DNA of 64,000 bases, from the NCBI GenBank assembly GCA_001683735.1, contig LUGG01000011.1, positions 496,001-560,000 of the forward strand, in the 5' to 3' direction. Positions within the stretch are counted from its first letter, which is position 1. Each line of letters begins with the position of its first letter. This stretch comes from Grifola frondosa (lineage: Eukaryota; Basidiomycota; Agaricomycetes; Polyporales; Grifolaceae). The translations under genes were made by a program, and so were the position numbers. The notes below the pieces were generated by a model that saw only the letters and a list, made by a program, of their open reading frames with translations, ran no database searches and was not told the origin of the DNA. Below are positions 1-10,944 of this stretch, one piece after another.

Positions 1-88
1 GTTGATTGGAAGCGCTCTTCGGTATTCTATAAATTCGCTTCCCAATTTTCATCAAGCCGTTTTGCGCTCCCATCGACCGCAAGGCAAG

Positions 89-2953
89 ATGTTGTTGGTG
101 TTGACCCAGTGCGCTCTGTCTCCTTCAGCTAGTGCAGGCGATGCCTCAGGCTGTTAGCAGCTCGGCTGCGCTTCCGTCGATCACTGTGTCGACGGCAGTA
201 GCAAGTCCAACGGTGCCGCTCTCAAGTACTTTGCCGTCGCAGGTCCCTCTGCCTCCTGTGCAGGCGTGGTGTCCCAGTCAGATTTTCTGTGCAGGGGCGG
301 TACGTATCTTTGACAATTCACGTCATGTATTCACTGAAATCTTCGGAACAGCTGTTGCAAACCGTGAACTTGGCTCAGGCATATTCTGATCCGAAAACGT
401 TCGTAGACAAGCCTACATCGAAGCCTTCTCAGCAGGTGCTCGCTGATTTCAAAGCCATCAACAATGGGAGCACCACTGAAGGTGCCATTGTGACATTCCT
501 GGATGACGACTTCCGCGGGGAAGGGCTTGAATTGGAAGCAGTGGAGCTTGCGAACTTCAACCCGAATCCAGCATTTTTGAATAATGTGTCTGATCCCTTG
601 CTAAAAGCCTGGTCTCAAACGGTTCACGGGTTCTGGCCACAGTTGATTAGGTCTACAAATGCTTCAGCAATATGCCCGGAGGGAACGGAGAGCGGCAGCT
701 GTGAAAGCTCACTTATTCCCTTGAATCACACTTTTGTGGTCCCCGGTGGTCGATTCAGAGAACAATGTCTGTTACGCTCCATGCTTCTACTTCTCGACAG
801 ATCTGATGATATCATCTGCAGATTACTGGGACTCGTACTGGATTATCCAAGGTTTGATGAAGTCCGAATTGTTTGATATCGCGAATGCAACTCTTCAAAA
901 CTTCATGGATGAGCTAGAACATTTTAGCTTTATCCCGAATGGAGGAAGAATTTATTGTAAGTACTCTCTGTAATCCAAGTAACCTTTCTAACACACTGTT
1001 TTAGATTTGGATCGATCTCAGCCGCCACTGTTCATTCATGTACGTTTGCGGCACATGACGGATGTCAATTAGACTAACTTTGCATCGGCAGATGTTGTCG
1101 GACTATGTAGCTGCTAGTAACGACACTGCTATCTTGTCTCGGGCGTTACCCCTGGCAGAGGTAGAGCTATCGTGGTGGGCCTCCCATCGTACGTTGAACG
1201 TGACCAGCCCATTCACGAAGAAGACGTATGCGGTCGCCCGCTATGCAGTCAACAATACTGCACCTCGTCCGGAGTCGTACCTGGAAGGTTCGTCTTACGC
1301 ACCAATTTCATCAAGCTGCTGAACTGTGTATCTTCAGATTACCTGACTGCTAATGATCCAACCTTGAGCATTCCTTTGAACGAGAGCCAGCGTGCCAATC
1401 TGTATGCCGAACTCGCGAGCGGCGCAGAAACAGGCTGGGATTATTCGTCGCGCTGGACAGCCCAACCATATGCAGGTGGAACGAATGATACCAACCCAAT
1501 CTTACGAGCTCTCAATATCAGGAACACGATCCCTGTATGCCTCAATAGCATTTTGTGTATGAGTTTCTCCTGTTGGAATATCTCGCCGATGAATTCAGTT
1601 GTGCAAATTTATAGATAAAGCGCATTTGCAGCTCGCGGACCTGTACACTTCTAGCAAGAGGAACGCATCGTCGGCCTCTGCTCACCGTCAGAAAGCATCT
1701 TCGATCCGCGCCGGAATCCTCGACCTGTTCTGGGATTCATCTAAGCTTGCATTCTATGACTTCAACCTCACATCCAATGCTCGCAACGATGTCTTCACCG
1801 CTGCGACGTTCTACCCGCTTTGGAATGGCATCTATCCCGACGAGGTTCTCTCCTCAAGCACGAATGCTTTTGGTGTCTTCGCCGCTCTCAACATGATCCT
1901 TAACAGGTATAACGGGACAATGCCCGTCACGTTCTTGGAGACAGGTCTTCAATGGTGTGTAAACCGTGATGCCTCTTTCATGTGGTACCTCACATTCTCC
2001 TGTTAGGGATGCGCCAAATGCCTGGCCTCCCCATCAGTACATCATCCTAGAGGCTCTTCGTGGGCTTCCTACCAATATCAGTGCTGGAGCTTTACCGAGT
2101 CCTTCCGCGAACCAGTCAACCTTCGATCTTATCCCTCCTGGTCAGATCGGCGTGACTGAGGACGCGTTGCCTGGACAGCCCCTCGTTGGGATTGCCAGTA
2201 ATGTGACTAAGACTGGGCCATCTGCAGATTTGAACAAGCTAAGCGGGACTGTCGTGAATGGAGGGAACTCCACGAGCGCCGAAGGATGGGCGACTACATT
2301 GCAGAGGGAGTTGGCGAATAGATATATTGCTAGTGCGTTGTGTAGCTGGTAAGTCTGACGATACCAGTACAATGGCATGCTTGCTAATGCTGTCGTATCT
2401 AGGCATGCGACTGGTGGAGCGATTCCCGGACTGCTGCCCAGGTTGTCCGACCAAGAACTGAATGTGACGCAAAGTGTCAACAATACGGGCAATGTGAGTT
2501 TGGTCCGCCTGGAAGGAGGCATGAAGGATGCTTATTATGTTTCTCCCAAGATGTTCGAAAAGTTTTCCATCTCTGACATAGATTCGGCGGGACGAGGTGG
2601 AGAGTACACAGTACAGGTAAATTATTATGATCCCGCTCGATTGCCAGGCTTTCATTGAGATGCTCATACTCAGGCCGGGTTCGGCTGGACGAATGGAGTG
2701 GTTTTGTGGGTCGCCAGCCTTTACGGGGATATCCTTGTGGCTCCCCAATGTCCGCCTGTTTCTCGCGCAAGCCCCAGCTCCTACGTCGACGACTTCGGCA
2801 GCCTCGTCCACGAACCTTCCATCAACAACGTCGATCAGTACCTCTGCACCCATGACCTCGTCAGGTGCCAACGCCTCATGGGCTATCAAGCCTGTACCTT
2901 TCAGCTGGCTATTTGTCGGCTTTATCACAGCCCTTATGAGCATGCTAGGATGA
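89..2953 (+). CDS. Alpha,alpha-trehalase, GH37, secreted or GPI-anchored
   Basis: Hydrolyses trehalose to two glucose molecules, probably at the cell surface. Both GH37 signatures are visible. PGGRFREQYYWDSYW is assembled across an intron at about 766-821, and QW-DAPNAWPPHQ is split by an intron near 1953-2006; a glycine-rich AGFGWTNGVVLW block follows at about 2672. The first clear intron is 300-351 and joins FCAGA to LLQTVNLAQAYSDP, a typical trehalase N-terminus. Eight or more short introns are needed. The N-terminus is unresolved: an ATG at 89 opens a signal-peptide-like MLLVLTQCALSPSASA, but it is out of frame with the mature protein, so a small indel or an upstream exon outside the window is possible. 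At the 3' end the conserved frame runs into non-family sequence up to 3042. A neighbouring frame instead gives a Ser/Thr-rich linker and a terminal hydrophobic segment (VPFSWLFVGFITALMSM) ending at 2953, a plausible GPI signal. Family call is firm; both termini are not. Confidence 0.9.
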
Positions 2954-3966
2954 AAAAGGAGCAGAGTGATCTCTTCTGGAGCGTTAGTGATATTTTTGGC
3001 ATGATTGGAACATGCGATACGAGTCTCCTAGCGACGTTGTGACGATATATTGATGTGATTGCGCGACGATACGAGAATATACAGGATTTCGATGCATAAA
3101 TGTTTCACAGTCAATGGCCGCAGTCGATGACGTTGCGTCTGCTAAACTTCCCATTGGTGAGCTACCCCCACCTCACCTGCATATTAGCATCTTGACATGG
3201 TTGCTAGTAGTCCATGTGAAAGTTAGGCGATCTGCGTATGGATACAATCCCAGGACATGCATTGTTCTTGCTTATCCAAGACGTCGAATTGCACGTCGAC
3301 GTACTCGTGATATGTCCTCGCGACGTTGAATGATGCGTGATCGTCAAGAAGTGGTCAAGTACTCACGCCTCATGCACAACTGCATCCGGGTCTATGCCAC
3401 TATTAGGTTCTAAACTTACAAACAACTGGCTCCCCAAACTGCGCGACGCAGGGATGCCTTTCTTCCGTTCGGACCCGGGATTCTCGGCCTGCGCATTTAT
3501 ATCAGCTGCAATTGTCATTGGTTCTCATTCTCATCCTCATTATTCTCAGAGAAACTTGATGTGGCCGTGACCAAAGTTGTCTCGGAACTCTCAAGACAAT
3601 CTCCACCTTTCTCCCAACACGGGGTCTGATCCACATGTATGTCTGCTTCGGCCATCAGCGGTTGAGGTCATAATGTGCAGCTGCATAAGACACTGCATTG
3701 CAAGTGGCTGGTACGTTAATTCATTTCTCTCATTTTAGACCTTTTCTCAAGGACGGAAGGCATCTCTCCGAGCTCTCCCCGTCGTGTGACTTTGTTACAG
3801 GCTCTGTGATTTTGTATCCGTCTATTGCTGTCGGGTAACTCACACAAGCGGGTGGGCGAGTGAGCTGATGAGGCGGACGAGTTGACCATACATAATGGCA
3901 GACCTATAAGACCTGGCGCCACGTCCCTCGGAATTGGACGCAGTCTACCCTGGATTTCTACTGCAA
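2954..3966. other. Intergenic region, trehalase to esterase
   Basis: About 1 kb with no convincing coding sequence. It holds the trehalase 3' flank and the promoter of the esterase. A TTTATAT element sits near 3495 and an inverted CCAAT (ATTGG) near 3517, but both are too far upstream of the esterase start to assign. Confidence 0.5.
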
Positions 3967-6397
3967 ATGTTCATATACTTTATCGTCCCCTTTCTCCTCG
4001 GCCTGTACATCAGTGGCGCTCCCGCAGTGTCCACAGCCCAGCTTGCTACTCCTTCTGTCACTCTAGATGACGGAATATTTACGGGAGTGACAGACGGGGT
4101 TACCAGCAAATTCCTCGGTATACCCTTTGGGAAGCCTCCGTGAGTCACCTTTTAGCATGTGGAACAGTCAATCAGAGTATGACGATACGGGCTGGTACTA
4201 GGACGGGAGACCTCCGATTCCAACTGCCTGAACCCGTTGATCCGTACACAGGAAACAACGATGCCTCAGCTTTCGGCCCTTCATGTCCACAGCAAGCGAT
4301 TAACTTGCCCCTCCCCGATGGTCTTGCGGCGGAAACCGTTAATTTCATAGTCAATTCCATCTACCAGGATATCACGCCTTCAAGTGAAGATTGTACGTGT
4401 TGAACCATAACATTTACTTGATGAGGTTAACGTAGATACGATAGGTCTCAGTTTAAACGTATGGATACCTGCCGCACCCAACCAGGGGCAAATTTACCTG
4501 TGGCGGCTGTAAGTCTCTCTGCATATCTATTCAACTGTTTGGTGACACAGCTTGGCTTCTGGATTATTAGTGGATTTTCGGTGGTAAGTTGTTCAAACTT
4601 ATGGCGAAGCAACATTTTATCATGTACATCCAGGTGGCTTCGAGTTTGGTGGGACTGAGCTGTAAGGTTTATTTCTATAACTCTGAATAACTCGAACATC
4701 TGAATGTTCTTACAGCTATGATGGTGGTGTCATTGTGAAGCAGTCGATTGAACTCGGAGAGCCGATAGTTTATATCAGTATGAATTATCGGTAAGTAACG
4801 GCTATCATAGATATGCCAAGATATTCGAGCTAACGCCTATTCGCAGAGTGACCGGTGAGAGATATGTCCATTATAAGAACAATCGTGGACTCAATAATTC
4901 CCAGCTTTCGGATTCCTTGCCAGCAAGGAAGTGAAAGACGCTGGTGTGGGCAATTTAGGACTCCAAGACCGTACGTTCGCACCAATTCACGAGTTGATCA
5001 GTCAATCCGATCCGAGGATCCTTTCTAGAGCGCCTCGCACTTCAATGGATCCAGAAATACATAAGTGCCTTCGGCGGCGATCCTACGAAGGTCACGATGT
5101 AGGTCTTCCGATCAATTCGCAGGAACATTCGTACCGTTCTCATCAAACTCAGTTGGGGTGAGAGTGCAGGTGCAATTTCTGTAGCGCTGCATATGATCTC
5201 CAACGGCGGCAACACGGAGGGATTGTTCCGTGGTGCTTTATGGAATCGGGCTCGCCGATTCCGGTTGGCGATATCACCGATGGCCAAGCAGATTACGATG
5301 CGCTGGTGGCGGAGACAGGATGCAGCAGTGCTGCAGATACACTTCAATGCCTTCGACAAGTCCCTTTGGATCAGTTAATGGAGGCCGTGAACAAATCGCC
5401 GGGAATCTTTAGCTTTCAAGTGCGCGACATTCAACTCATACACGAAGTATGCGACTGATCACCATCCCTGTAGTCCTTGAAGTTGACATGGCTGCCGCGC
5501 GTGGATGGAATTTTTCTATCGGACACGCCGCAACAACTTGTCTTGCAAGGAAGTGTTGCAGATATCCCATTTGTAACTGGGGTGAGAAAGGGGGTTTTTT
5601 TTTCTGGACTGCTGATGTGTTTAATTGGTGTGGATTCCATACAGGATTGCGATGATGAAGGAACTTTGTTCTCCTTGGCTAGCCTCAATATCACGTAAGT
5701 TCTCCAAAATTTCAGCTTTGCGCTGGTTCTCATGATTGTGCACCCAGTACCGAATCCGAATTTCAGGGGTATATCACCAACAACTATATACCTGAGGCTT
5801 CCACCAGCGAGACGGATGAGCTCTTCACCCTTTATCCAGCGGACATCACACGGGGATCGCCTTTCAACACCGGAATCCTAAACGCAATCACTCCTCAGTT
5901 TAAGAGGATAGCAGCAATACAAGGCGATCTAGTTTTCCAGGCGCCACGGAGGTTCTTTTTGCAGAACAGGGCCGGACAGCAGTCAACGTGGTCTTTCCGC
6001 AAGTATCTCATTTCACGATCGAGATGAAGTGCCCTGACAAGGCGCTATGGTAGTGAGCAAACGATTGAAGGCGTTGCCAGTGTTGGGATCGGCAAGTCTT
6101 CGCATCTGTGGCTTCATGCACGATGCTGTGCTGACACGGTTTCCATTTCACCAGGCTCATGCTACCGACATCCTCAATGTCTACGGTCCCAGCGACATGA
6201 CCGATTATCTGATCAATTTCGTCAACAATCTTGATCCGAATGGGAAGACGGGCATTTCATGGCCACAGTATAATGTTGCGTCTCCGCAGTTGTTGACCTT
6301 CTTAGATGGAATAACGCCGTTGACCATCACGAGCGATACATACAGAACGGATGGGATGAACGTCCTCACAAATCTGTCTTTACAGTTTCCGTTATGA
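3967..6397 (+). CDS. Type-B carboxylesterase/lipase, secreted, with one frame break
   Basis: Alpha/beta-hydrolase of the carboxylesterase type-B (cholinesterase-like) family, which cleaves ester bonds outside the cell. The start at 3967 gives a hydrophobic signal peptide (MFIYFIVPFLLGLYISG). Family landmarks follow in order: FLGIPFGKPP, VWIFGGGFEFGGTEL (oxyanion hole), YISMNYRV, GNLGLQD and the nucleophile elbow VTIWGESAG. The elbow is created by splicing across an intron at about 5096-5155. The acidic triad region DDEGT lies near 5645 and the His region GSAHATDI is joined across 6092-6154. That last intron has a GCAAGT donor, a probable GC-AG intron. At 5237-5239 the frame breaks: the family sequence GLFRGAFMESGSP needs one more T in a T run. 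Either a sequencing deletion or an inactivating mutation explains it; the rest of the gene is intact. About ten introns. Substrate unknown. Confidence 0.88.
6092..6154 (+). other. Probable GC-AG intron in the esterase gene
   Basis: The exon ends ...VLGS and the intron begins GCAAGT, the classical GC-type donor, ending in CACCAG. Removing it joins VLGS to AHATDI, the expected catalytic-His region. No GT donor nearby gives the same join. Confidence 0.6.
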
Positions 6398-6674
6398 GGG
6401 AAATATCTCTAAAGTTCGACGAGAAAGTAGGATAATATGACGATTCAATCGTGGAAAAGAACCGCACCATGTATTATAGCTCCGTTACGCCACAGACCAT
6501 AGGACTGCATTTGCTTTCCAAACGGGGTCCTCACGTCTAAATGCATCAAGGACCGAATGGAAGAATAAATCTAGACAGACATTAATGCATCCTACATATG
6601 AGTACAGTTGCGTCCACAATCTCCAGCGCGAGGCTCTAGAATAATATGACCATATAGTGGCATTAGATGATGCC

Positions 6675-8149
6675 TCAATCAAGAGGCAACACGCTCGTGC
6701 CGTCGTGCCGAAAGAAATCGTTCAGCGTGAGAGGCCGTAACTTGAAGTTCTAATATGTTGAAGGTCAGAACATAGATGGAAAGAAGTAAGGAATAGGAAG
6801 CATGCCTCATCCTGACAACGTGCTAGTTTTTCATGATCATCGCCAGCCTCGCGCATAAGTTCTCGCATGGGTCGCATCGCGGCATTGCGACAAAGTTCTT
6901 TCAGGTCAGACCCTGACAGGCCGTCTGACTGTTGCGCAAGCACATGCAAGGGGAAGTTGGGCGCCAGTGCTGTGTCTTTCAGCATCTGGAAGAGGACATT
7001 AACGACAACAGTCAGTTGACCAAATGCAAATTAGACGCACGAGAGTGAGGATCTTCAGACGTTGCGTCACATCGGGAAGGCCGACAGAGAAACGTTTCGG
7101 CATGCGCCGTAGGATAGCAGAGTCAATGTCATTTGGTCGGTTCGTTGCGCCTAGCACTAATATCCGATCTGTACTAGAAAGCAAGCCATCCCACAATCTG
7201 TAATGCCTTTCAGAGTCTCGCCACATTGGCAGTAAGAGTGAAACCTACGTCATGAATTCTGCCTTCATCATTCCAGTGACCTCATGATCACCCTTCGTCC
7301 GCTCCCTCAGGAAGGAGTCAATTTCATCAATAAAAACAATACTTGGTTGGGTCTTGCGCGCCAGCGAGAATAGGCCTGCAACGAGCTTGTTGGACTCCCC
7401 GTACCATTTGTTGGTGAGCACTGAGGCAGCAATATTAATGAAAGTCGCGCCAGACTCCTTAGCAAGTGCTTTCGCAAGCATTGTTTTTCCGCATCCAGGT
7501 GGACCAAAGAGAAGGACACCTTTGGGCGCCCCAAGGAGGGAAGAAGAAGTGAAGAGATGGGGATAAAGAAGGGGATATATCACGGACTCTCGGAGTGACG
7601 AGATGATGGGGTCAAGGCCTCCAATATCTAGAAGATAGTTAAATAGAAAGCTTTCTTTATTGCATGAAGGCTTATACCTGAGAACCGTATGTCAATATCG
7701 TCTGGATGGATGATTTCGGAAGCAATTTGGCCTGCATAAATTGAAACAGTTAGCGACCTCCTGATAGCTTGGGGTACGCCGCGTACGCTCGTATTCATCC
7801 AATTTCAGGTCTTTATGACCAAGACTCTCGAGCGCCTTCAAGCTCTTCTCCTTCACTTCCTTCTTGTCTGTTGGTGACATAGTGTCTAAGACCCACTGTT
7901 TGGGGATATCAAGGATATCAGCTCCGGCGACCCAGATATAAAGTTTGTGAAACTAACCCGCATGGTGTAGTACAAGGCTGCCTTGCGCTATGTTTTAGCA
8001 ATAATATGAGCGAGGGCTGGGAACACGCACTTGAGACGCGACGAATATTGCCACTGTAAATCTGGACATTTGGATGACCCTCCCTACTGAAATCTGCAGA
8101 GTAACGTACCATCAAGGATCGCCCGTTTTGTCGTCGGTGACATACCCAT
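6675..8149 (-). CDS. MSP1: Msp1/ATAD1-type AAA ATPase of the mitochondrial outer membrane
   Basis: AAA ATPase that extracts mistargeted tail-anchored proteins from the outer mitochondrial membrane. The order is: [12 protein letters not shown]; the Msp1 hallmark [20 protein letters not shown]; Walker [16 protein letters not shown]; pore-loop region NKWYGESNK; Walker [28 protein letters not shown]; second region of homology [21 protein letters not shown]; and a C-terminal [14 protein letters not shown] with a final RPLTLNDFF. The stop at 6675-6677 follows SVLPLD. The N-terminus is the weak part. The chosen ATG at 8147-8149 gives [13 protein letters not shown], and a later small exon reads AALYYTMR, but a clear transmembrane anchor was not reconstructed; splicing or an indel in 7880-8150 could hide it. 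Six or more introns. Family call is firm. Confidence 0.92.
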
Positions 8150-8331
8150 GGTTGCAAACGCTTGGAGCACAGCGTCAGCAACGTCAACAAGAATTCGGAG
8201 GTCGCTGCAGGGACTGAGAAAGACAGGAAACCTTGAGCGCGCTCTTCTGGGAAAGACCACGTGGCGGACACCTGCTTTCTGAAATAGTCAGGACTAGGTT
8301 CAGCGCGAACCTCTAAAAACTGAACTTGAAA

Positions 8332-8361
8332 TTTGAACGCTTGAACATTTGAACGCTCAAA
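8332..8361. repeat. Short direct repeat of TTTGAACGCT
   Basis: The decamer TTTGAACGCT occurs twice about 17 bases apart, followed by related GAAC/CTCAAA words. It lies upstream of Msp1 on the minus strand. Possibly a chance or slippage repeat; no function is implied. Confidence 0.4.
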
Positions 8362-8567
8362 CTGAGATATAAAGTACGTATGTCATTCTATAGCATCAAA
8401 ACATAGTGATGTATATGTTTAATAAGTATATAAAACACTTATTCTCCTATTGTCCTGCCGTTTCTACTGTGAATATCACGTCGTTGGCATATCATCATAC
8501 ACGCACGTACCCATTCCTGACCAGAGAATGGGGAGCTAACACCTTCGAATCTTAATAGGCCAATTAC

Positions 8568-8960
8568 GTGTGCTTACTTCGAGGTGAAGATAATGAGAGC
8601 GGAAATTGCCGAACAGCGGAAGCCGATGCTGACACAGTCCTGACCCCGTGGGTCCCAATATTCAGCAATGCGAACACGGCTTCAAATCAAGCTGAGAACA
8701 GAAGGGTGTGCACAAGCTGTGAGGTATATCTCGGGTCCGAAGCTAGTTTGGCCACATGGCCGCATCGTTGTGCCAACATATTATGCGTGAGATGTAAAGG
8801 CCAATGGAAAAATCAACCCAAGATCAGTAGCGAAGTTATTCATCAATGTAGCACTGAGCATGATCGGACCGTAGCACAAATACAACAAGATATGATATGC
8901 GAGAATTCGAAGTGGAATGTGAGTCATTACAACCAGGGGAAATGTGCGCGAGTCATATGA
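8568..8960 (+). CDS. Uncertain 130-aa open frame with Cys/His pattern
   Basis: Not recognised. A continuous frame of 130 codons with a central cluster VCTSCEVYLGS...TWPHRCANILCVRCKGQW. That is CxxC, then HxC, then CxxC spacing, reminiscent of a treble-clef or RING/FYVE-like zinc site but matching none exactly. There is no signal peptide, and neither flank gives an obvious exon continuation. Frames of this length arise by chance in such regions, so the Cys/His spacing is the only argument for reality. Confidence 0.2.
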   Translation: MCLLRGEDNESGNCRTAEADADTVLTPWVPIFSNANTASNQAENRRVCTSCEVYLGSEASLATWPHRCANILCVRCKGQWKNQPKISSEVIHQCSTEHDRTVAQIQQDMICENSKWNVSHYNQGKCARVI

Positions 8961-9237
8961 ATACCTCCAATAAGGTGATTAGACGTAGCAGGAGAAAAAA
9001 AAAAGCTCCCAATCAGAATGCTCACTCGCTGCGTCCAACACAGATTGAAGAAGATCGCAGGAAACGAGGGGGATGAGGGAATCTGACCGGCAAGCAAAAT
9101 GGTAAGTCATCATATCTGATTCGTACGATCTCGAGTAATCAAATGAATCATGCTATATAGTGCTCAAATAAGAGAAGATGTGGGCAGACTTACGAATTCA
9201 TTAGACACCCAGCACAGAAACTCATGCCATCGCTCTG

Positions 9238-9645
9238 TCATTTAGTAGAAGCGGGTGGAGACTTTTTCGCGGTGAATTTGTTCAAAATAGAGGTGAGTGA
9301 TGACGAAGAGCTGCTGGTGGAAGTGGCAGTTTTCTTTGGCTGTGATTTCTTCTTCGGGTTCTTCACAGGCGCAGTTCCGCTAAAACCGAAGGAGGACGAC
9401 AAAACCCCATAGGCCTGCTCGAAATCCTTAGGCTTTGGCGCTGTCGGAACGTCGTTCGCATTTGCTTGGATAAGCGGATTCTGAGCCTGTCCCTGAGATG
9501 TTGAGAAGGTGAGCGGTAGAATATGGCGCAGATTGGGTGATCTGTTCACCTTTGGTATTAGGGTCACTGTGGAGCTCGGTGGTGTGGCCATTTTCCCATC
9601 TGAGAGCAGAGAGACGACAGACTCAGAGGATGGATTGTGGGACAT
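9238..9645 (-). CDS. Small basic low-complexity protein, conserved-hypothetical type
   Basis: An uninterrupted 135-codon frame, start at 9645. The protein is rich in Ser, Pro, Thr and Lys. An acidic-aromatic stretch DFEQAYGVLSSSFGFSGTAP lies near residues 75-95, followed by a basic run NPKKKSQPKK and a poly-Ser tract. The central motif looks like a short conserved block inside a disordered protein. No signal peptide or membrane segment. It could be nuclear because of the lysine cluster, but this is inference; the family is not identified. Confidence 0.6.
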   Translation of the reverse strand: MSHNPSSESVVSLLSDGKMATPPSSTVTLIPKVNRSPNLRHILPLTFSTSQGQAQNPLIQANANDVPTAPKPKDFEQAYGVLSSSFGFSGTAPVKNPKKKSQPKKTATSTSSSSSSLTSILNKFTAKKSPPASTK

Positions 9646-10944
9646 CTATGAGAGCAACTGGATGCAAATAAATTTGTGTGCGTTGTGAGACGATTGAGAA
9701 GGTAAGGAGGGGAGATGAGTTTGATAGATGCATGCTTGGGCTATATATCCACCACCAGTACGCGCTAAATTCGGACACAACCAACCTACAGGGAAAGCAA
9801 TCACATCGCGCCATAATAATGAGTGACAAAGACGGATCCTTGCAGCAGTTCCCACATGGTACAACCCCAATGGAATGGAGAACGGGGGCACATTCTGTGG
9901 GCGTTGTGCTAGGAAGGGCTGGTATCTGAGAATGAAACAATATCGGAACGAATTCGCCGAATCAGCTGCTGGACGTCGCTGCGTTAGACATTCGAGTAGT
10001 AATCGTTTCGCCATGCAAAGCGTAGTCAGCGGCAAATTTTGTCCCCCACACGCTATCGAGCACTTGATAGCCACTTTCGCAGTATGTTTCAATCTCATCG
10101 AGGTGCCTGCTGCGAGGATTTTATATGCGCCGAGTCACTTTGCAAGTGCGCAGCCGAATTGAGACCAGTGTCTGGTCTTCGCTACCCATGTGTAGCTCAA
10201 CGGAGTGAACGACTGCGCACAAAATCAGAATGATAATTGAGGTCATCCAGCGTCTTCAAACGATCCGGGATCGCCATCGCAGTCCCGCAGTTGAGGAATA
10301 TTGCGCGCCGCAGCGAGGTACCTGCCAAAATAGGCAAGTGAGCAAACTGTGCATGAAAGTCGTGGAGGATCATACGCGCTTGATGTCAAGTTTTTGCAGG
10401 AGATATAACATGAGCACATCCGTATACTTCACAGCCTGCAGAGAGAGAGAAATGCTAACAACAGATCGAAGGTGCATCTTGTCCTGTGGGTATTGGCGGT
10501 TCGCATGTTATAACACCTAGTTAATAATGAAAATTGGAACAATGGGACGTACGTTTAAATAGTGGACATAATCCGCGATTAGTAGATATCCGGGTATTGA
10601 CTCGAGACAGCAACCTGTACACGACTTTCGAAAATTGTGACTCCAAATGCCTTTGTGACATCCAGCGTGACCGTGATTTTGTTTTCGCCAACAGGCTTGA
10701 AGCCAACTTGAAGCACGGCTTCCCGGGCGCAAAAAATGTCTTGATTTGAGGGCCCGAGTATTCTTGAACAATCCTGAAGGATAAGTAATATTATGACATA
10801 GAGACTGCGGTGAGGATCTGTGAGGATTCGTGAGTCCGAGAAATCGGAACTCCGCGATCAATAAGTATCATCAACATGCCGAAGTAGGATGTGGACCCTT
10901 ATCGCTCCTCTAGATGTTTTTACTTCCGCTTCTCATTCATAATC
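9646..10944. other. Gene-poor region with coding-like fragments
   Basis: About 1.3 kb between the small basic protein and the first dioxygenase. Open frames overlap on both strands and none matches a family. The most protein-like stretches are on the minus strand between 10197 and 10790 and are listed separately. Confidence 0.4.
10197..10790 (-). pseudogene. Possible spliced or decayed gene, unidentified
   Basis: The minus strand holds protein-like pieces in sequence: QDIFCAREAVLQVGFKPVGE leading into KITVTLDVTKAFGVTIFESR, then a one-base shift to LLIADYVHYLN followed by a good GTACGT donor. Next come AVKYTDVLMLYLLQKLDIKR after a CTGCAG acceptor with a GTATGA donor, and then a last piece with three competing readings, the longest ending at 10197. 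No family was recognised. The opposite strand is also open at 10534-10749, so the direction is not secure. It may be a relic, a gene carrying an indel, or chance. Confidence 0.3.

Larger units (their letters stand above)
8150..9237. other. Gene-poor region
   Basis: About 1.1 kb between the convergent or unrelated neighbours Msp1 and the small basic protein. It contains one uncertain open frame (8568-8960), listed separately, and a small direct repeat near 8332. Otherwise AT-rich, with no recognised gene. Confidence 0.4.
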
